From Hepsetus odoe (Eukaryota > Chordata > Actinopteri > Characiformes > Hepsetidae): 64,000 nt of DNA. Location of the stretch: assembly GCA_017165825.1 (NCBI GenBank), contig CM029372.1, forward strand, positions 5,236,042 to 5,300,041, given 5' to 3'. Below, one piece after another: positions 10,936-23,971 of the stretch. The number at the start of each line of letters is the position of its first letter. Within the stretch, counting starts at the first letter, position 1. The notes beneath the pieces are model-generated. The model did no database searches. It had not been told where the DNA came from and saw nothing but the letters and a program-made list of their open reading frames with translations. A program made the translations under genes and the position numbers.

Positions 10936-12787
10936 CCCTCTTACATAGTGGTGACAAATAAGGTAAATGCATTCTATAGGGCAAGGCTGGAACGTTGACT
11001 CTTTTCCCAGCTTTCTGCATGAAGTACATCGACTTATTAGCAGCCCTATGATGGCTGTCACACCAAATGAGATTCAGCTCAAAGACACGGACCGTCTCAT
11101 ACGATGCGTTCTGACAAGGATGTTGTGTGTGTGCGTGTTGTCAGGGTGATATTGCCCTTGGGCGTGATGGAAAAAAAAATGCATCTGTGCTGGCCTCTGT
11201 TGCCATGGAGCTTCCACCTCAACATTCCTCTACACCTATCCTGCTTCATTAGTCCTTACGAATGGCGTTTCTGTGGATCATGTTCACATGAGCAAAGCAG
11301 TGGCAGCACAATTGAAAAGAATACACAGGTCTACTACCAAGCAGACCAAGCAGGTGAACCATATTTTGAAGCAGTATATCTAAGTAGCAGTGTAAAATGC
11401 CAGCACAGAAGTTTCCTTGACTGAGATTAATGAACCATGTTTTTGGACCTTCTGAGAATTTAGAACCTGTCTTGTTTAGCGAGGGGTTTTTTTTTGCACC
11501 TCAATATAGGACACTCCACCAGACAGAGAGAGGCCTGTGCAAGTGGTGTCTAGCAGACATCTCCAGGGTGCTTTATGTGAAGGTTAAGTTTAGCTACTGA
11601 TCCCACAGGAGCTTCGTCAGGAGCCTTTCCACCATATAGATATTTTCCAGCCTTGTGCCTGACAAGCTAAAAGTTTAATCCTCTCAGTTTTGCAGCACTT
11701 CTGCAGAAAAATCAGGACAAACATGGTGCTGCATTCATTTATGTGCCTTACACAAGGAGCTGAATGGCACTTTAGTGAAAAGCGTAGACTTATTACTTAA
11801 AGTTATGCACTCATGCTTTCATCACTTAGAAAGAGAGAGCACCAGAGAACTGGAGGATCCTCACGTCCCAGATGGTTCATATCCTCCAGCCATTTGCTAA
11901 ATTAAGTATCAGAGGATAGCCGTTTATGTAATTATATCACAGATTAATTAATTAGCACTTCCAGAAAGTGCCAAATAGATTTTGAGTGAGATAAGGGAGA
12001 TAGTTATCAAAGTAATGCATGTGAACTCAACCAGGAGTCTGAGTGCCGAAAGCATCATAAGGATGCTTGGGAGACAGAGAAGAACAATTAGATTATCCTG
12101 TTAAAAAGATCTGGTGAAGTATGCTCTTTTTATACGTTTTATAAAAGATTTAATTGAGAGGTTGCTAATAACTCACCTTAAATGGTGCTGTACTACCATT
12201 TGGCCAAATATGGCTGTTCTGTGAGAGCAGCTTTTCTCTCATGAAGAATGAATTTAGCATTTGTTTTATATTTTGCTGGAATAATGATGTATTTAGCCCC
12301 TACACTGGGACGGTCCTTTACAGAATACTGAGGTTTCACCCGCATGGGTACATTTATAGAAGCTTAGTTGGGGAACATGAGTTCTTTTTTTTAGGCCACC
12401 CCATTCTGAAGCCAAACTTTCTGTTTTATTGTTCTACTTTTAACATTAGGTTGTGAAAAGGTACAAATCTGTCATTTTCTCCTGTCAAAAATATAAGGTT
12501 TTATGGTACAAAGCTGGACTTCTAAGAGCATGAAGGTTACCCGCAGAGTATTTTTTTTTCTTTTCTCTCCTTGACAGCAGACTTGGTCAACCCCACTTTC
12601 AGCAGTAGTTTCGTAAAGCCACAAGGACTGAAATTTTCATTATTATTTGTCTCAAGATATTATTTTTAATAGATTTTAATGATTGATTAATGATTTGTTG
12701 TAATTGTTTAAATGATTGAGTGTTGGTTTGCAAACCCCAGCAGCTATTTAAAATCAAATCAGTCATAGTATATAATCAAAATCAAAC
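10936..12787. other. Intergenic sequence, no gene seen
   Basis: No conserved protein, splice-flanked exon or recognisable transposon. Short frames such as 11104-11424 are not supported by composition or motif. Confidence 0.5.
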
Positions 12788-12789
12788 TA

Positions 12790-13337
12790 CAGTACTGTGC
12801 AAAGTTTTTAGGCAGATGTGAAAAAATGCTGTAAACAAAGAATGCTTTCAGAAATATAAATAATGATTGTTTATTTTTATCAATTTACAAAATGCAAAGT
12901 GAGCGAACAAAAGAAAAATCTAAATCAAATCAATGTTTGGTGTTACTACCTTTTACCTTCAAACCAGCATCAGTTCTTCTAGGTACACTTGCACAAAGTC
13001 AGGGATTCTGTAGGATTATAGTCGGTGTGTGATCAAGTTTTACCAAACAGGTGCTGATGATCATCAATGTCACACGGAGGTTGAAACACAGTCATGTCTG
13101 GAACAACTGACCAGCCGAGTTCCTTCAAAGACTGTATCCAAGTGTACCTAGAAGAACTGATGCTGTTTTGAAGGCAAAGGGTGGTCACACCAAATATTGA
13201 TTTGATTTAGATTTCTCTTTGTTCATTTACTGCATTTTGTTGATTGATGAAAATAAATGATTAACACTTCCATTTCTGAAAGCATTCTTTGTTTACAGCA
13301 TTTTTTCACACCTGCCTAAAACTTTTGCACAGTACTG
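12790..13337. mobile_element. Non-autonomous Tc1/mariner-type element, copy 2
   Basis: A 548-bp element with perfect outer tips (CAGTACTGTGCAAA..TTTTGCACAGTACTG) and long inverted arms of about 215 bp, flanked on both sides by TA (12788-12789, 13338-13339). The arms include AATGCTGTAAACAAAGAATG and its inverse. The centre, between about 13020 and 13120, has no transposase. About 60 bp of right flank (13338-13398) are shared with copy 3. Confidence 0.9.
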
Positions 13338-13399
13338 TATAACCGAGAGGGAGAGCGAGAGAACATTGAAACATTTCTATACAGTTCAGTTTCTCAAAG

Positions 13400-15100
13400 T
13401 TAGTCATTTAGAGTGGTTTCATGTTGGTTTCGTGAATGGTTTATTGTATAAAATTGTATTGTTTACCATGCTGATGTTGAAACTAATGAAAAGGCAGTGT
13501 ATTCCTAAGCATTAAATGGGATAGCTTTCTGTGAGGGAACAAGATGTCTGAAGACTCGTCCCTGAAAGATCTTCAGCATGTCTAATGTTTTCTGATATTA
13601 AAAATTCTTTAGTTTATCCAGAACAAAGTCTTTCATATCCTAAGTGATTAAACAAATTACAAAAGGGTGGTATTCCCTTTTTACAAGTACTTGTTTTATA
13701 TAATTTCATCTATATTCGCTTACAAGTGAACAAGTTTGATAGATTATCCAATGTGACCTCCCAGTTCTTGCAACAGCCCACGAGCATAGACCTCCAAAGC
13801 CTGGCATGCATTTTGGCTGAGATACAGCATGTGATCTGTCATCACCTCAGAGAGGGCACCCAGTGGGCAGCGGCTGGCACCAGCTCCTTGCCAGCTCCAC
13901 CTCCGGCACTATAGGGCGCTCTGCACCGGCCTATGCCTTAGAGGGGACACCCAGGAGCCAACCAGCACCATAGCCTGTTTCCAGAGCAGCCAAGGGCCAT
14001 AGAGCCAGGAAAGGTGAATGAGAAGGTATCATCAATGGAACCAAAACTGCAGGCAACGGTAATGAACAGAACCTGAGTGGGGTATAAGCCCCTAACCTCT
14101 TAATTACAGTTTTTTTAGGAAATGTCTCCTGAATTCTCAAACAAATAATCAGTTAATGTGATTATTTTGATGCAATCCTGAATTCTTTTTTTAATAGCCT
14201 AAATGATCAAATTCTTTATTATTTATTCATTGTTATTGATATTATGATTATAATTATAATTTCCCTCTCATCAACAGCTGTCAATGCATTATTACACTAT
14301 TACACCCTTTCTTTTTGGCAGTTGAAGTAAAAGAACCCCTCGTGGTGCACATGAAAACAGTCCCAGCTAGCATAAAATGAGGCCTTCAATGCATAGTTAA
14401 TAAGGTTATTATATTATTAAGATAAAAGCATAAGGCCTATTTGGGCCAGCAGTTGTCAAGGCAAGACCCAATAATCTTTCAGAACACTCTGCTGTCCAAA
14501 GCTGCAGGGCTGAGTGCCGGATGTTCTGCTGACTAAACCCATTCTGCCAGGACAAAAGCAGCTTAAAGTGGCTGCCTAAAGAAGGAAAGGTATTATCAGC
14601 AAACGACAGTCTTTACCTCCACACACTCACTCAGTCAAATACACACCGACAGAGGCACACATGCATATGCACTCACACTCTCATAGACCGACACTGTAAT
14701 GTGCTGGGGTTAGCAAATCTCAGTGAGGTGAACGTTCACAAAGCCTGACTAGGTAAACTGACACAAGAAATTGGCTCTCACATCAGATGAAGGGCTGTAT
14801 TTATCCGAAAATCGATCACGTATCACCAGACATTCTGCAAATGAAAAGTAGAAGCAACTAACTGTAAAGATGGACTAATGCACTGGTCTGTTGGTGAAGA
14901 TTCTTCTGCTTTAATACTGCAAATATAACTGAATTTAATAATATTTAATAAAGTATGGATACTTAAAATGTAAAAAGTATTGTTTTTTTATGGAAATGGG
15001 TTTTTTTAATTGAAATGTGGTTTTTCAGAAAAAAAAACAACATGCTGAGACTTGGACATTTTTATTACCTTATTCCACTCATATCTAAAAAGTTCCTCCA
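13400..15100. other. Intergenic sequence, no gene seen
   Basis: AT-rich. A GC-richer patch near 13770-13990 (..CCAGCTCCACCTCCGGCACT..) has a short open frame but no splice signals or recognisable family. Confidence 0.45.
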
Positions 15101-15117
15101 GTTTTATTTGGGTATTC

Positions 15118-15392
15118 ATCCATCCTTTAAATATCTGAGCTGCTGGCCAAGTGTTTACAGGGTAAATAGCAGAGAAACACCCAGGACAGGGGAACAGTGC
15201 ACCCAGACAAATACACCCAAACTCACGCATGCTAATGACGCAATTTATCATCTCCATTCCATCTGACATGCATGTCTTTGGACTGTCAGAAGAAGGCAGA
15301 GAAACCCACACAGACCATAGGGAAACCATGCAAGCTCCATACAGAAAGCACCCAGGACCCCCCCAGCTGAAAACCCAGAATCCTCAGTGACT
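15118..15392 (+). repeat. Dispersed teleost repeat (CATCCATCC family), copy 2
   Basis: Begins CATCCATCCTTTAAATATCT and contains GAGAAACACCCAGGACAGG, GACATGCATGTCTTTGGACT, GAAACCATGCAAGCTCCATA and AGAAAGCACCCAGGACCCCC, matching copy 1 in order and orientation. Confidence 0.72.
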
Positions 15393-15760
15393 CCTTCCCA
15401 ATCCATGAATCCAGCCAATGAATCAAATCAAAGCAAAATAAATATACAGAAATATGTGGGTGAATACTTATTTCTCCTTCGACAATCAACAACTATTTTC
15501 TCATTTGACAGGGAGTGCCCAATTTTTTTGCAGTGACCATACTTTTTATTGTTTATGAGCGATGCTTTGTTCTTTATGGTCAGGAACATGTTGTCATTCC
15601 TTCCACTGGATCTGTCCTTCCTTTTCACATTGAACTGTGTGTGAGAATGATTTAGGTGAAGCAGGACAGGACCTTGGTCTGAGGGAGGTGTGGGAGGGAA
15701 GACCAAAAGCATGCTGACTGCAGGCTATGGCATCTGTTCTCTCGTTCTCAATATCTCACA

Positions 15761-15786
15761 CACAAACACACACACACACACACACA
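15761..15786. repeat. (CA)n microsatellite
   Basis: Short CA tract with an ACAAACAC interruption on its left. Simple repeat in intergenic DNA. Confidence 0.9.
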
Positions 15787-16289
15787 TACACCCCAACACA
15801 CACAGAGAGTGGATCAATGCCATATGACCTGACGAGAGCGAGCAATAAAGTGAACCCCAACAGTGTGGCCAGCTGACAGGAACCATTCACTGGCCAAAGA
15901 TCAGCGAGAAAGAGAGCAGAAGGGAAGATTATGCCTGTACATGCACTACACTGCCTACAGCTAGCCTTTCTGCCTGCAGCAACAGGAAGGGGCAATGTCA
16001 GCAGGGTGATAGGGATGGGTATAGATGCCAGTTACCAGTGCTTTGCAAGGTTTTTACACAACACACAACCAGAACACAGGCAATGTATCAAGTTCTTCCA
16101 AACAATGGTTCCTTAATGGTCCATGGCTTGAAGATATGGTTCTAGGCAGTTCTTTAGGATGTACAGCATCTGTGCATTTTGTGGTAGTGTCAAATGTTTC
16201 CTCACACTTATACACAGGTTAATAAAAGTAGCATCCAAACCCTCAGTATTTGAAAACGTCTAATTAAGCTATTTCTTTGGAGTTGTGTT

Positions 16290-16380
16290 ATCCATCCATC
16301 TATTAATATCCTAACTAGGGTTACAGGAAGTATTTGACCCGGGTCCATTGGGAGAAAAACAAAGAAACTGGTAAGTTCAC
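16290..16380 (+). repeat. Fragment of the CATCCATCC-family repeat
   Basis: TCCATCCATCTATTAATATC..CTAGGGTTACAGGAAG resembles the first part of the copies at 10628 and 15118. The rest is absent or too diverged to follow. Confidence 0.45.
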
Positions 16381-17449
16381 ATTATTTCCCTACACATCTG
16401 AGTAGTCATGTAACTGTGACCCCCACCTTATGCCTCAGGGCATAACCTAGTATGTAAATATGGCATTCAGAGTGTTATTCATAGTGGTGGAGGTCACTGA
16501 GAGTTGAGGAGGATGATGCCAGCAGGCTGCTGGGCAGTGATGGGATGACTGTGCTTGCCTGCATCTTGCCAGGCATTCTAGATTAATAGTAGTCTACCTG
16601 CTCAATCCATCACATCATATTCATATTCATCAATCACACTGTATTTGATTCCAGGCATTATAATCAATAAAACCACTGCAGCTATCCGGTGTATATAAGT
16701 ATTTATCTTCTAGTGTCCTTAGAAGACCTGCAGCATGGCTGTATTCTGAATATGAAAGGTCTGTTCTTTGTGCACCTCAATGGAAAGTAAAATATGACAT
16801 GCAGCGAACACAACTGACTCCAAATCCTATTTCCTTACTTCCTTTGGGTCTTTCAGTAGAGCAGATGCAGACAATGTGTGCCTACAGCTAGAGGCAAGCT
16901 GCAATGGATTATGTAACATTTTGAAAAATAGCCTAAACAAGAGTGGGTGTGTAAGACTACTGTCACAAAGATCTCAAAAAGTAAGAGCACTGAAAAATTA
17001 ATGAAAGGCATAAAAAAAACAAGGGAGTAGAAAGCCACAGGAGAGAAAAAAGTAAATCAAAGTGTGCAGAGCACTGTGCTTGAGGACTGTGTATCTTTGC
17101 TCAGTGCCGGTCTGCTTATGGAAAAACACAGACCTTTTAGTATAGTGAGCGTTCAGGCTTTGATGCAGGGTGACAGGCATTAAAAATGTTAACCCAGACC
17201 TGAATATTTATCTTTTCATCTTTGTGTGCAGTCTTCACTCCACAAAGCTTTTTAACCAGCAAAAGATGCAATGAATAAAGTGATTTTTTTTTCCTGTTCA
17301 GAACATTCATTTACACTTCAGGTTCCTGTCATTACATCATAATGCAAGGGGGTCATTACTGGTCTTTCTGTTGTAACATGTCCGGTACACACAACACTGT
17401 TTCTGCAGTAACACTAATGCAGTTCAGTGCACTGAACAATATTCACAAA

Positions 17450-19090
17450 ATATAGACTGGACAGATTACATGCGCAGTACACACAATATAGCATGGATAC
17501 AAAGTAGAATGGAGAAAGTACAGACAGTATAGACTGAACACATCGTAAATAATGTAGAGACTGGCCAGACAGTACACACTGTATGAACTAGACACCATGG
17601 ACGGTATAAACATTATAGACTTGGCACACGGTACACCCAGCGTAAACGGGAGACAGTACAAACATTACAGACTGTGCACACAGTACACCCAGCGTAGACA
17701 GGATACAGTACAAACACTACAGACTGGGCAGTCTATACAAACTGCATTGTGTGTACAGTCTATAGTGTTTATACTGTACTCAGTCTGTAATGATTGTACT
17801 ATATCCAGTCTATGCTGCATGTACTGTGTGCCCAGTCTGTATTGTTTGTACTATATCCATTCTACACTGCTTGTACAAAACACTACAGACTGGGGACACG
17901 GTACACCCAGCGTAGACCAGATACAGTACAAACACTACAGACTGGGCACACGGTACACCCAGCGTAGACAGGATACAGTACAAACACTACAGACTGGGCA
18001 CACGGTACACCCAGCGTAGACCGGATACAGTACAAACACTACAGACTGGGAACACGGTACACCCAGCATAGACCAGATACCGTACAAACACTACAGACTG
18101 GGCACACGGTACACCCAGCGTAGACAGGATACAGTACAAACACTACAGACTGGGCACACGGTACACCCAGCGTAGACAGGATACAGTACAAATAATACAG
18201 ACTGAGCAAACAGCACACCCAGTGTAGACAAGATACAGTACAAAGAACACAGACTGGGCTCACAGTACACCGAGCATAGACCGGATACAGTACAAACAAT
18301 ACAGGCTGGGCACACAATACAAGCAGCGTAGAATGGATATAGTACAAACAATACAAACTGGGCAAACAGTACAGCCAGCATAGACTGGGCACACAGTACA
18401 CCCAGCATAGTCCAGATACAGTACAAAGATTGCAGACTGGGCACACAGCATAGAACAGACATAGTATAAACATTACAGACTGGGCACACATTACATCCAG
18501 AGTAGACCAGACACATTACAAACAATACAAACTGGCTACACAGTACACCCAGCATAGACCAGATACAATATAATCATTACAGACTGGGCACATAGTACAC
18601 CCAGTGTAGACTGGATACAGTACCAACAATACAAACTGGACACACAGTACACACAGCGTAGACCAGATACAGTTCAAACATTGCAGACTAGGCACACGTT
18701 ACACGCAGCATAGACTGGGCACATGGTACACTCAGCGTAGACCGGATACAGTACAAACAACACAGACTGGGCATACAGACAGTACACCCAGCATAGAACG
18801 GATACACTATAAACATTACGGACTGGGCAAACAGTACACCCAGCATAGACCGGATACAGTACAAACATTTCAGACTGAGCACAAAGTACACTAAGCGTAG
18901 ACCGGATACAATGTAAACATTACAGACTGGGCACACAGTAAACCCAGCGTATTCTGGAAACAGTATATTCATTACAGACTGGGCACACAGTACACCCAGT
19001 GTAGACCGGATACAGTATATTCATTACAGACTGGGCACACAGTACACCCAGTGTAGACTGGACACAGAATAAACATTGTAGGGTGAATAC
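17450..19090. repeat. Minisatellite, 52-bp unit, about 30 copies
   Basis: Tandem units of the form CAGACTGGGCACACGGTACA / CCCAGCGTAGACAGGATACA / GTACAAACACTA. Unit starts at 17881, 17933 and 17985 give a period of exactly 52. The core (about 17880-18200) is nearly identical between units; the flanks decay to diverged versions from about 17450 and out to 19230. A block at about 17755-17878 is in inverted orientation. Long Cys/Tyr-rich frames occur in several minus-strand frames only because the unit lacks stops on that strand. Confidence 0.93.
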
Positions 19091-19239
19091 AGTGTACAGA
19101 CAATGTAGAATGAACAATAAAGTATTGATTGGACATATAGTACACATTACAGACTGAAGAGACTACACACAGGAAACACTGAACACAATACACACAATAA
19201 AACACAGTATAAACTATATGCATATACATATAGGACTGG

Positions 19240-21630
19240 ACACACTATCAGTTCAGTTTTTATGTGGGAAAGCTGAACAGAGTACATGGCTTTTCTGGAG
19301 CACATCACCAAGCTCTTGAGTTCAATCTATTCTCTGTCTTTGAACATGAAACTTTCTAAGCTTAAGCCTTATGTTTATGCTCAGCTTACTTCTGTCTGAT
19401 TCTTTGTGTCTGTTATTGTTTGTTTTGTTTTATTGCTGTATATTACCATTTTTAAGGGACCTTGGGTGTATATAAAGGCAGTATATAAATGTAATAATAT
19501 TCTTTTTACTCTTTTTCTACTTAATATAAACTAACGAATGGTCTAGTTCAGTAATTGCTTGTTTAATTTGTTAATTGATTTAATTATCTTTGACTAGTGA
19601 AGCAACAGATCAGCAAATAATCTGACCAACTGGTTCTGGTCATCTCTTGTGAATTTTATTATTGGTGAAAGGAAAGTGGAGTATTTTGTCCCAGTCCCAG
19701 TTCCAGTTTTTTTAAGCCCAGTTTCCCAAATGCAGACGCAAGTGAAAATTGAAGAGAAAGTGACTACTTTCATCATGAATATACCACAATGAAATGCTTC
19801 TTCTGCATTTGACCCATTCACACCGCAGCAGTGGGTATGGTTATGGAACCTAATCCTTAACCACTAAGCCAACACTGTGTAGTTTGGGCATAGGCTTATT
19901 TCCTGTGCAGAGTTGCCACTGGCTTTGCAGTTTAGTGCAAGACTACTCTAAATCTATGCCTTTGAAACCGACTGTGAATGTTGCAATAAATAAATCTAAT
20001 AAACATCTTACTGCTGTATAAAGGGACCAGTTCCGTCTATAACCACTCTGTAAGGCAGCGTTATAAGAATAAATGGATCTCATTCAAGAATGATGAAATG
20101 CCTTAATGATGGTCAACCACCACAATGTTCCCAGCCTTTAGGGTCAATGGCTTTGCTAGACTGGCCTTTTATTCACAGCAAATTATGAGAAGGCTGTCTG
20201 TAATAACAGAAATGTACCCCTGAGTGGTTACTCATGGTCCACCTTGCTGGATGCGTAAAGTTTTTTGTGTGGCTCTGGAGTTAAAGGTCCAGGGAAGGTT
20301 AACAGGTTTCTTCACTCTGGAAACTGCCTCAGCAAGCACTCCTCATGACTCCTCCTGTGCCTCCTGAGTTCAGTTATGGAAGTGTTTCCAGCAAATGACA
20401 GCAAATTACACAGGTTGTTTCCAGTGATACATCAGTTCTCTTTCAGTTAACTCAGACACTTTACCAGACCTTTTCTCCAGAGACAACAAAAGCTTTTCAA
20501 AGATGCAGATTAAGCTGCAATATTATTGTAACATGCAGCTCATCTTGTTTTGTTCTTTTCTGGTTGTTAGTGAACAGGGGGTGGGGGGTGCAGTGTGAGA
20601 CAGTTGGACATGGCAGCCCACTGACTGCCCACTCTCATCAGCCAACTGCCAACAGGAAGGCTCTAAACCAGACAGAGCATGACCACTGCTGTGTCAGCAA
20701 TGCCAGCCTTTTCAGAGCTCACACACAAATTTCATTCTTGAACATGTGGTACGAAAAGCAGCTAGTCCTGCCTTGTTCTTTCAAATAGACTCTTTAAATT
20801 TGGGTGGACGCTTCAGCCATCATAAACGAGCCATAAAGCCTCCAAAAAGCCATGTACTAATTTAGAATTCAACTCAGTTGTCTTTGAATATCCCTTTCTT
20901 ACTATTTTATACAACCTGAAATAGCTGTAGGAGCTGAAATGCCATGCACAGATCATTAGGCTTCATGGTGTACTCAGTCTGCATCTTTGAAATATTTTGT
21001 CATATTACCAAATACATGGCAGGGATTTCCGGCAGAAGGCTCAGCACCAACATTAGTGTAATCATTGGGGTACACAAGCTTGAACTTGTCCATCGGATTC
21101 TCTCAGCAAGTGACAGATCCTCTTAGGATTACTTTGTTTTAATCTGACAAGAAATGGTCAGCTATGTATTCCCTTATATGTGGATGAGATTATATGTGGA
21201 CAGATTAGGATTTGTGCTCTGGTGGTTCAATTTTTTCAAAGTTTTAACAGACCACATTTAGCGGAATATGAACACAAATCCCAAAATAAGTGTTAAATGA
21301 TTAAATAAGTCTAAAATCCCCTGAAATTGGTTACACATTGCTTGAACCCTGCAACATAACACTTAGATAACCATTCCTTATACATGGCTCTAAAGAGGTG
21401 TTTTAGTGAGGTCAGATGCTGTATATAGAACGATGAAAAAGAGCCATTTCATTAGCTTTCATGGTTCTTTACCTGGTTCTCTATAACGGAGGACCTTTAG
21501 AGCATTGATTCTAAAAATCACCAGGAAAAAAATCTATTGTTAAAAGCGTTGTTATGCGGTCATAAGTTGCCAGCAGAGGTTTTGGTAAGCAATATTACAC
21601 GGTCATGCTGCCTTTAGGCATAATTATGTC
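19240..21630. other. Intergenic sequence, no gene apart from a SINE
   Basis: AT-rich with no recognisable exon. It contains the SINE at 19735-19880 and otherwise nothing I can name. Confidence 0.45.
19735..19880 (-). mobile_element. tRNA-derived SINE, 5'-truncated or degraded
   Basis: GAAATGCTTCTTCTGCATTTGACCC..CACCGCAGCAGTGGGTATGG matches the 3' half of the local SINE family on the minus strand. The tRNA-like part survives only as TAATCCTTAACCACTAAGCC, the inverse of an A-box region. Confidence 0.7.
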
Positions 21631-21639
21631 TCTTCTCGT

Positions 21640-22476
21640 CCCCTAAGAACATCAAGCAGTGTTCACTTTGGACCTCCACTCCTCAAGAGAAATGGACACG
21701 CAATGAAACTTTTCTCAATCCTGGCTCCTCATTGGTGGAATGAACTTCCTCTTGTGGTCAGTACTACTGAATCCCTTGCCATGTTCAAGCATTGTCTGAA
21801 GTCACACCTTAGGAATAACTAGGAGAATAATGTTCCCTATTTAGCTCTACACATACCTTTCTACACTTTCTCTTCCAAGAAAAGAAAAGAAAAGAAAAAT
21901 CACTTGTCTAACACTTGTCTAATATTTGGGACAATTAATTATTTTGCCTCAGTCAGTTAGAAGGTTTATACATTTTCTTCAATTCAATTCAATTTATTCT
22001 TGTATAGCGCCTTTTACAACAAAGTTGCCCCAAGGCGCTTTACAATGGTGGTAGTAATAGATGTTAAAGCCGGACGACTACGAAGGAGAGGAACCAAAAA
22101 CTCCACTGTGTGGAGAAAAAAAAAACCTCTGAGGGTCCAAGGTCAACCGGCTACCCAACCCCCTTGGGTATATTAACAGTAAAAAAGTTAGTTTGGTTTT
22201 AAACTCCAGGATCAGTGAGGAGTCCCAAGTTTCTTCCAGGTACCGATGAGCCGCCAGGGTCCCTTGGCGCATCAGATACATCACACAGACCAGATGGTAG
22301 CTCGGCATTGGACTCAGGTGATGACCACAGTGGGCCCCCCCGGACATTTACTTCTTTGTTGAAATAGTTAATCAGCAGATTTGCTGATCTTCATGTGGTT
22401 TCTAGAAGGACAGATGTGGAGATGAAGCAATGATGGAAGTCTGTCTGGATAAGAGCGTCTGCTAAATGTAATTGTC
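21640..22476 (+). mobile_element. 3' end of an L2/CR1-like LINE, interrupted by another repeat
   Basis: 21640-21830 encodes the last residues of a non-LTR reverse transcriptase in a broken frame (APHWWNELPLVVSTTESLAM then FKHCLKSHLR..). The element's tail, CTGGATAAGAGCGTCTGCTA, is at about 22448-22470. Between them a different repeat (about 21977-22345) is inserted. The clade call rests on the protein end and tail only. Confidence 0.7.
21977..22345 (+). repeat. Dispersed repeat (TTCAATTCAATTTATTC..TATAGCGCC family)
   Basis: Begins TTCAATTCAATTCAATTTAT, then TGTATAGCGCCTTTTACAAC and GCCCCAAGGCGCTTTACAAT, and continues with CGAAGGAGAGGAACCAAAAA. A common fish interspersed repeat. A shorter copy is at 58182. 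Both copies lie inside LINE tails of the same type. Confidence 0.7.
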
Positions 22477-22479
22477 ATG

Positions 22480-23130
22480 ACAGATGCCATAAAGTTTTAA
22501 TGTTGTGTTGTTGCTGCTGATGCTAAATGTTGCTGTTTATTTTAGCTCACTCTCATGACATCAAATTGTTATTTTTTTAATTATCTTACATTATAGGAAC
22601 TAGTAACGCTAACATGACACTGCAGTATGTTCATAACATGCCATGTTAATGTCAGGTGGCAGGTCTCAAGGGAAACACACAAGGAAGCACAGAAACAGTG
22701 TGCTAAAACAGATCCAGCAGGTTTACTGAGAAGTTCGCTGAAAAATACAAGAGTGTCATATAGTAAGCTGCAATTGCCATGCACAACACAAACAGTGGAA
22801 TCACAGTTTCACCTGAGTAACCTCCTTTATACACAAATAAGACACAAGCATGTCCTGTAAATGCTCAGTGCCTTAAGGAAGCATAGAAACAACCATAAAA
22901 AGTCATTTTCACAGAACATTCACAAGAATACTCTAGATGAAGCACAAACCAGCACCATCTCAGTGCCCTTAATCAAATAAGAGAATGCTTTCATTTCACT
23001 AGTAATTAGTCTAATTGAATTTTATAACATTTTCTTGATCCTTTTTTTAAGAGGAGCACAGCATGGAGGAGTAAAAAAGACAGTTTAGACAAAATGCATT
23101 TAGTAATAAGGCCTGAATTGCCCCTGAAAA
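22480..23130. other. Intergenic sequence downstream of apaf1
   Basis: No conserved frame or transposon recognised between the LINE tail and the presumed apaf1 poly(A) site. Confidence 0.4.
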
Positions 23131-23812
23131 AGATTTTTTATTTATCTATTGCTGATACTGTGCTCATGGTTTCTTCCCATCACAGGATAATAAAGTGTGT
23201 AAACATAATGCTGGTAAAAATGGGCAGGAACTTTTGGTTCTTAAGCTCAAACGAATGTTTTTACCTCCCACTTTGTAGCACCCAGCTCACATGTAATCTG
23301 TAAATTTGATATTATGAATATATTCATATTCTTTCATTTTGCACATTAAATATCACATGCGATGCCCTTCGCGGTAGTGTATTTTTGGAGATTTTAAGGC
23401 TTCAGATCAAACGCTCAGGCACAAAGCTGTCAAGGCAGAGCTCCATAATGTCTCCAAAAAAAAGATAAAAATATGCCATAGAGCCTTCTGTTAATGTGGG
23501 TCATAGCACACACATTTTAGATTTCAGCAGAGACATCGATTGTCCTAGAAAAGCAATGATTCACTTCCTGAAGGCAACATAACATTGTTAAGGCAGGTAA
23601 TTTTTAGATGCTCCCAGCCAACATTATGGTAGAACATGACAGTGAACAAAGACAGATAAAAGAAACTGCTGAAACAAGAGCATTACCCAGATGAAATATC
23701 CTGGTCTTTCAGAACTCAAACAGCTGAGGCTTTGCAATAAGGTGTAGAAACCAGTGAGTTTGGAAAGGTAAGACCCGGTTTGTCATGACAGAGCCTGAGT
23801 TCTATCTCCACT
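23120..23812 (-). other. apaf1: Probable apaf1 3' UTR
   Basis: Lies directly after the apaf1 stop at 23813-23815. The first AATAAA on the minus strand, in reading order, is at 23137-23142, giving a UTR of about 0.68 kb. No other gene signal is seen in it. The end is inferred from the hexamer alone. Confidence 0.4.
23137..23142 (-). terminator. apaf1: AATAAA polyadenylation signal (apaf1)
   Basis: Plus strand TTTATT within GATTTTTTATTTATC; the minus strand reads GATAAATAAAAAATC. It is the first canonical hexamer downstream of the apaf1 stop codon. Confidence 0.4.
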
Positions 23813-23971
23813 CTAGACCTGTCCGCTCTCCACCTGCTTCAGGACGTAGAGGATTCCGATATTGTCAATAGTGACGAACGTTTTGAAGTCAGGTGAGACG
23901 CAGATGCGCTTCAGATTGGCTCCTGTGGTGTAGAACGTCTGCAGGGCTTCTCCTCTTTCCACACTCCACCA
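23813..23971 (-). CDS. apaf1: apaf1 coding exon 26 (last WD repeat and stop)
   Basis: Acceptor CTGCTGCAG before TGG TGG. Residues 1209-1260, from WWSVERGEALQTFYTTGANL to DNIGILYVLKQVESGQV, then TAG. The APAF1 C-terminus is strongly conserved (SPDFKTFVTIDNIGILY). Enters in phase 0. It closes the second beta-propeller. Confidence 0.96.
   Translation of the reverse strand, partial: WWSVERGEALQTFYTTGANLKRICVSPDFKTFVTIDNIGILYVLKQVESGQV

Noticed and set aside
17450..19090. CRISPR-like array
   Set aside because: Units are contiguous 52-bp tandem repeats without unique spacers, in a vertebrate genome.
17597..19229. Several Cys/Tyr/Val-rich frames of 60-154 codons, as if a repetitive secreted protein
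   Set aside because: They occur in multiple overlapping frames of one 52-bp minisatellite whose period is not a multiple of three. They arise from absence of stops, not selection.
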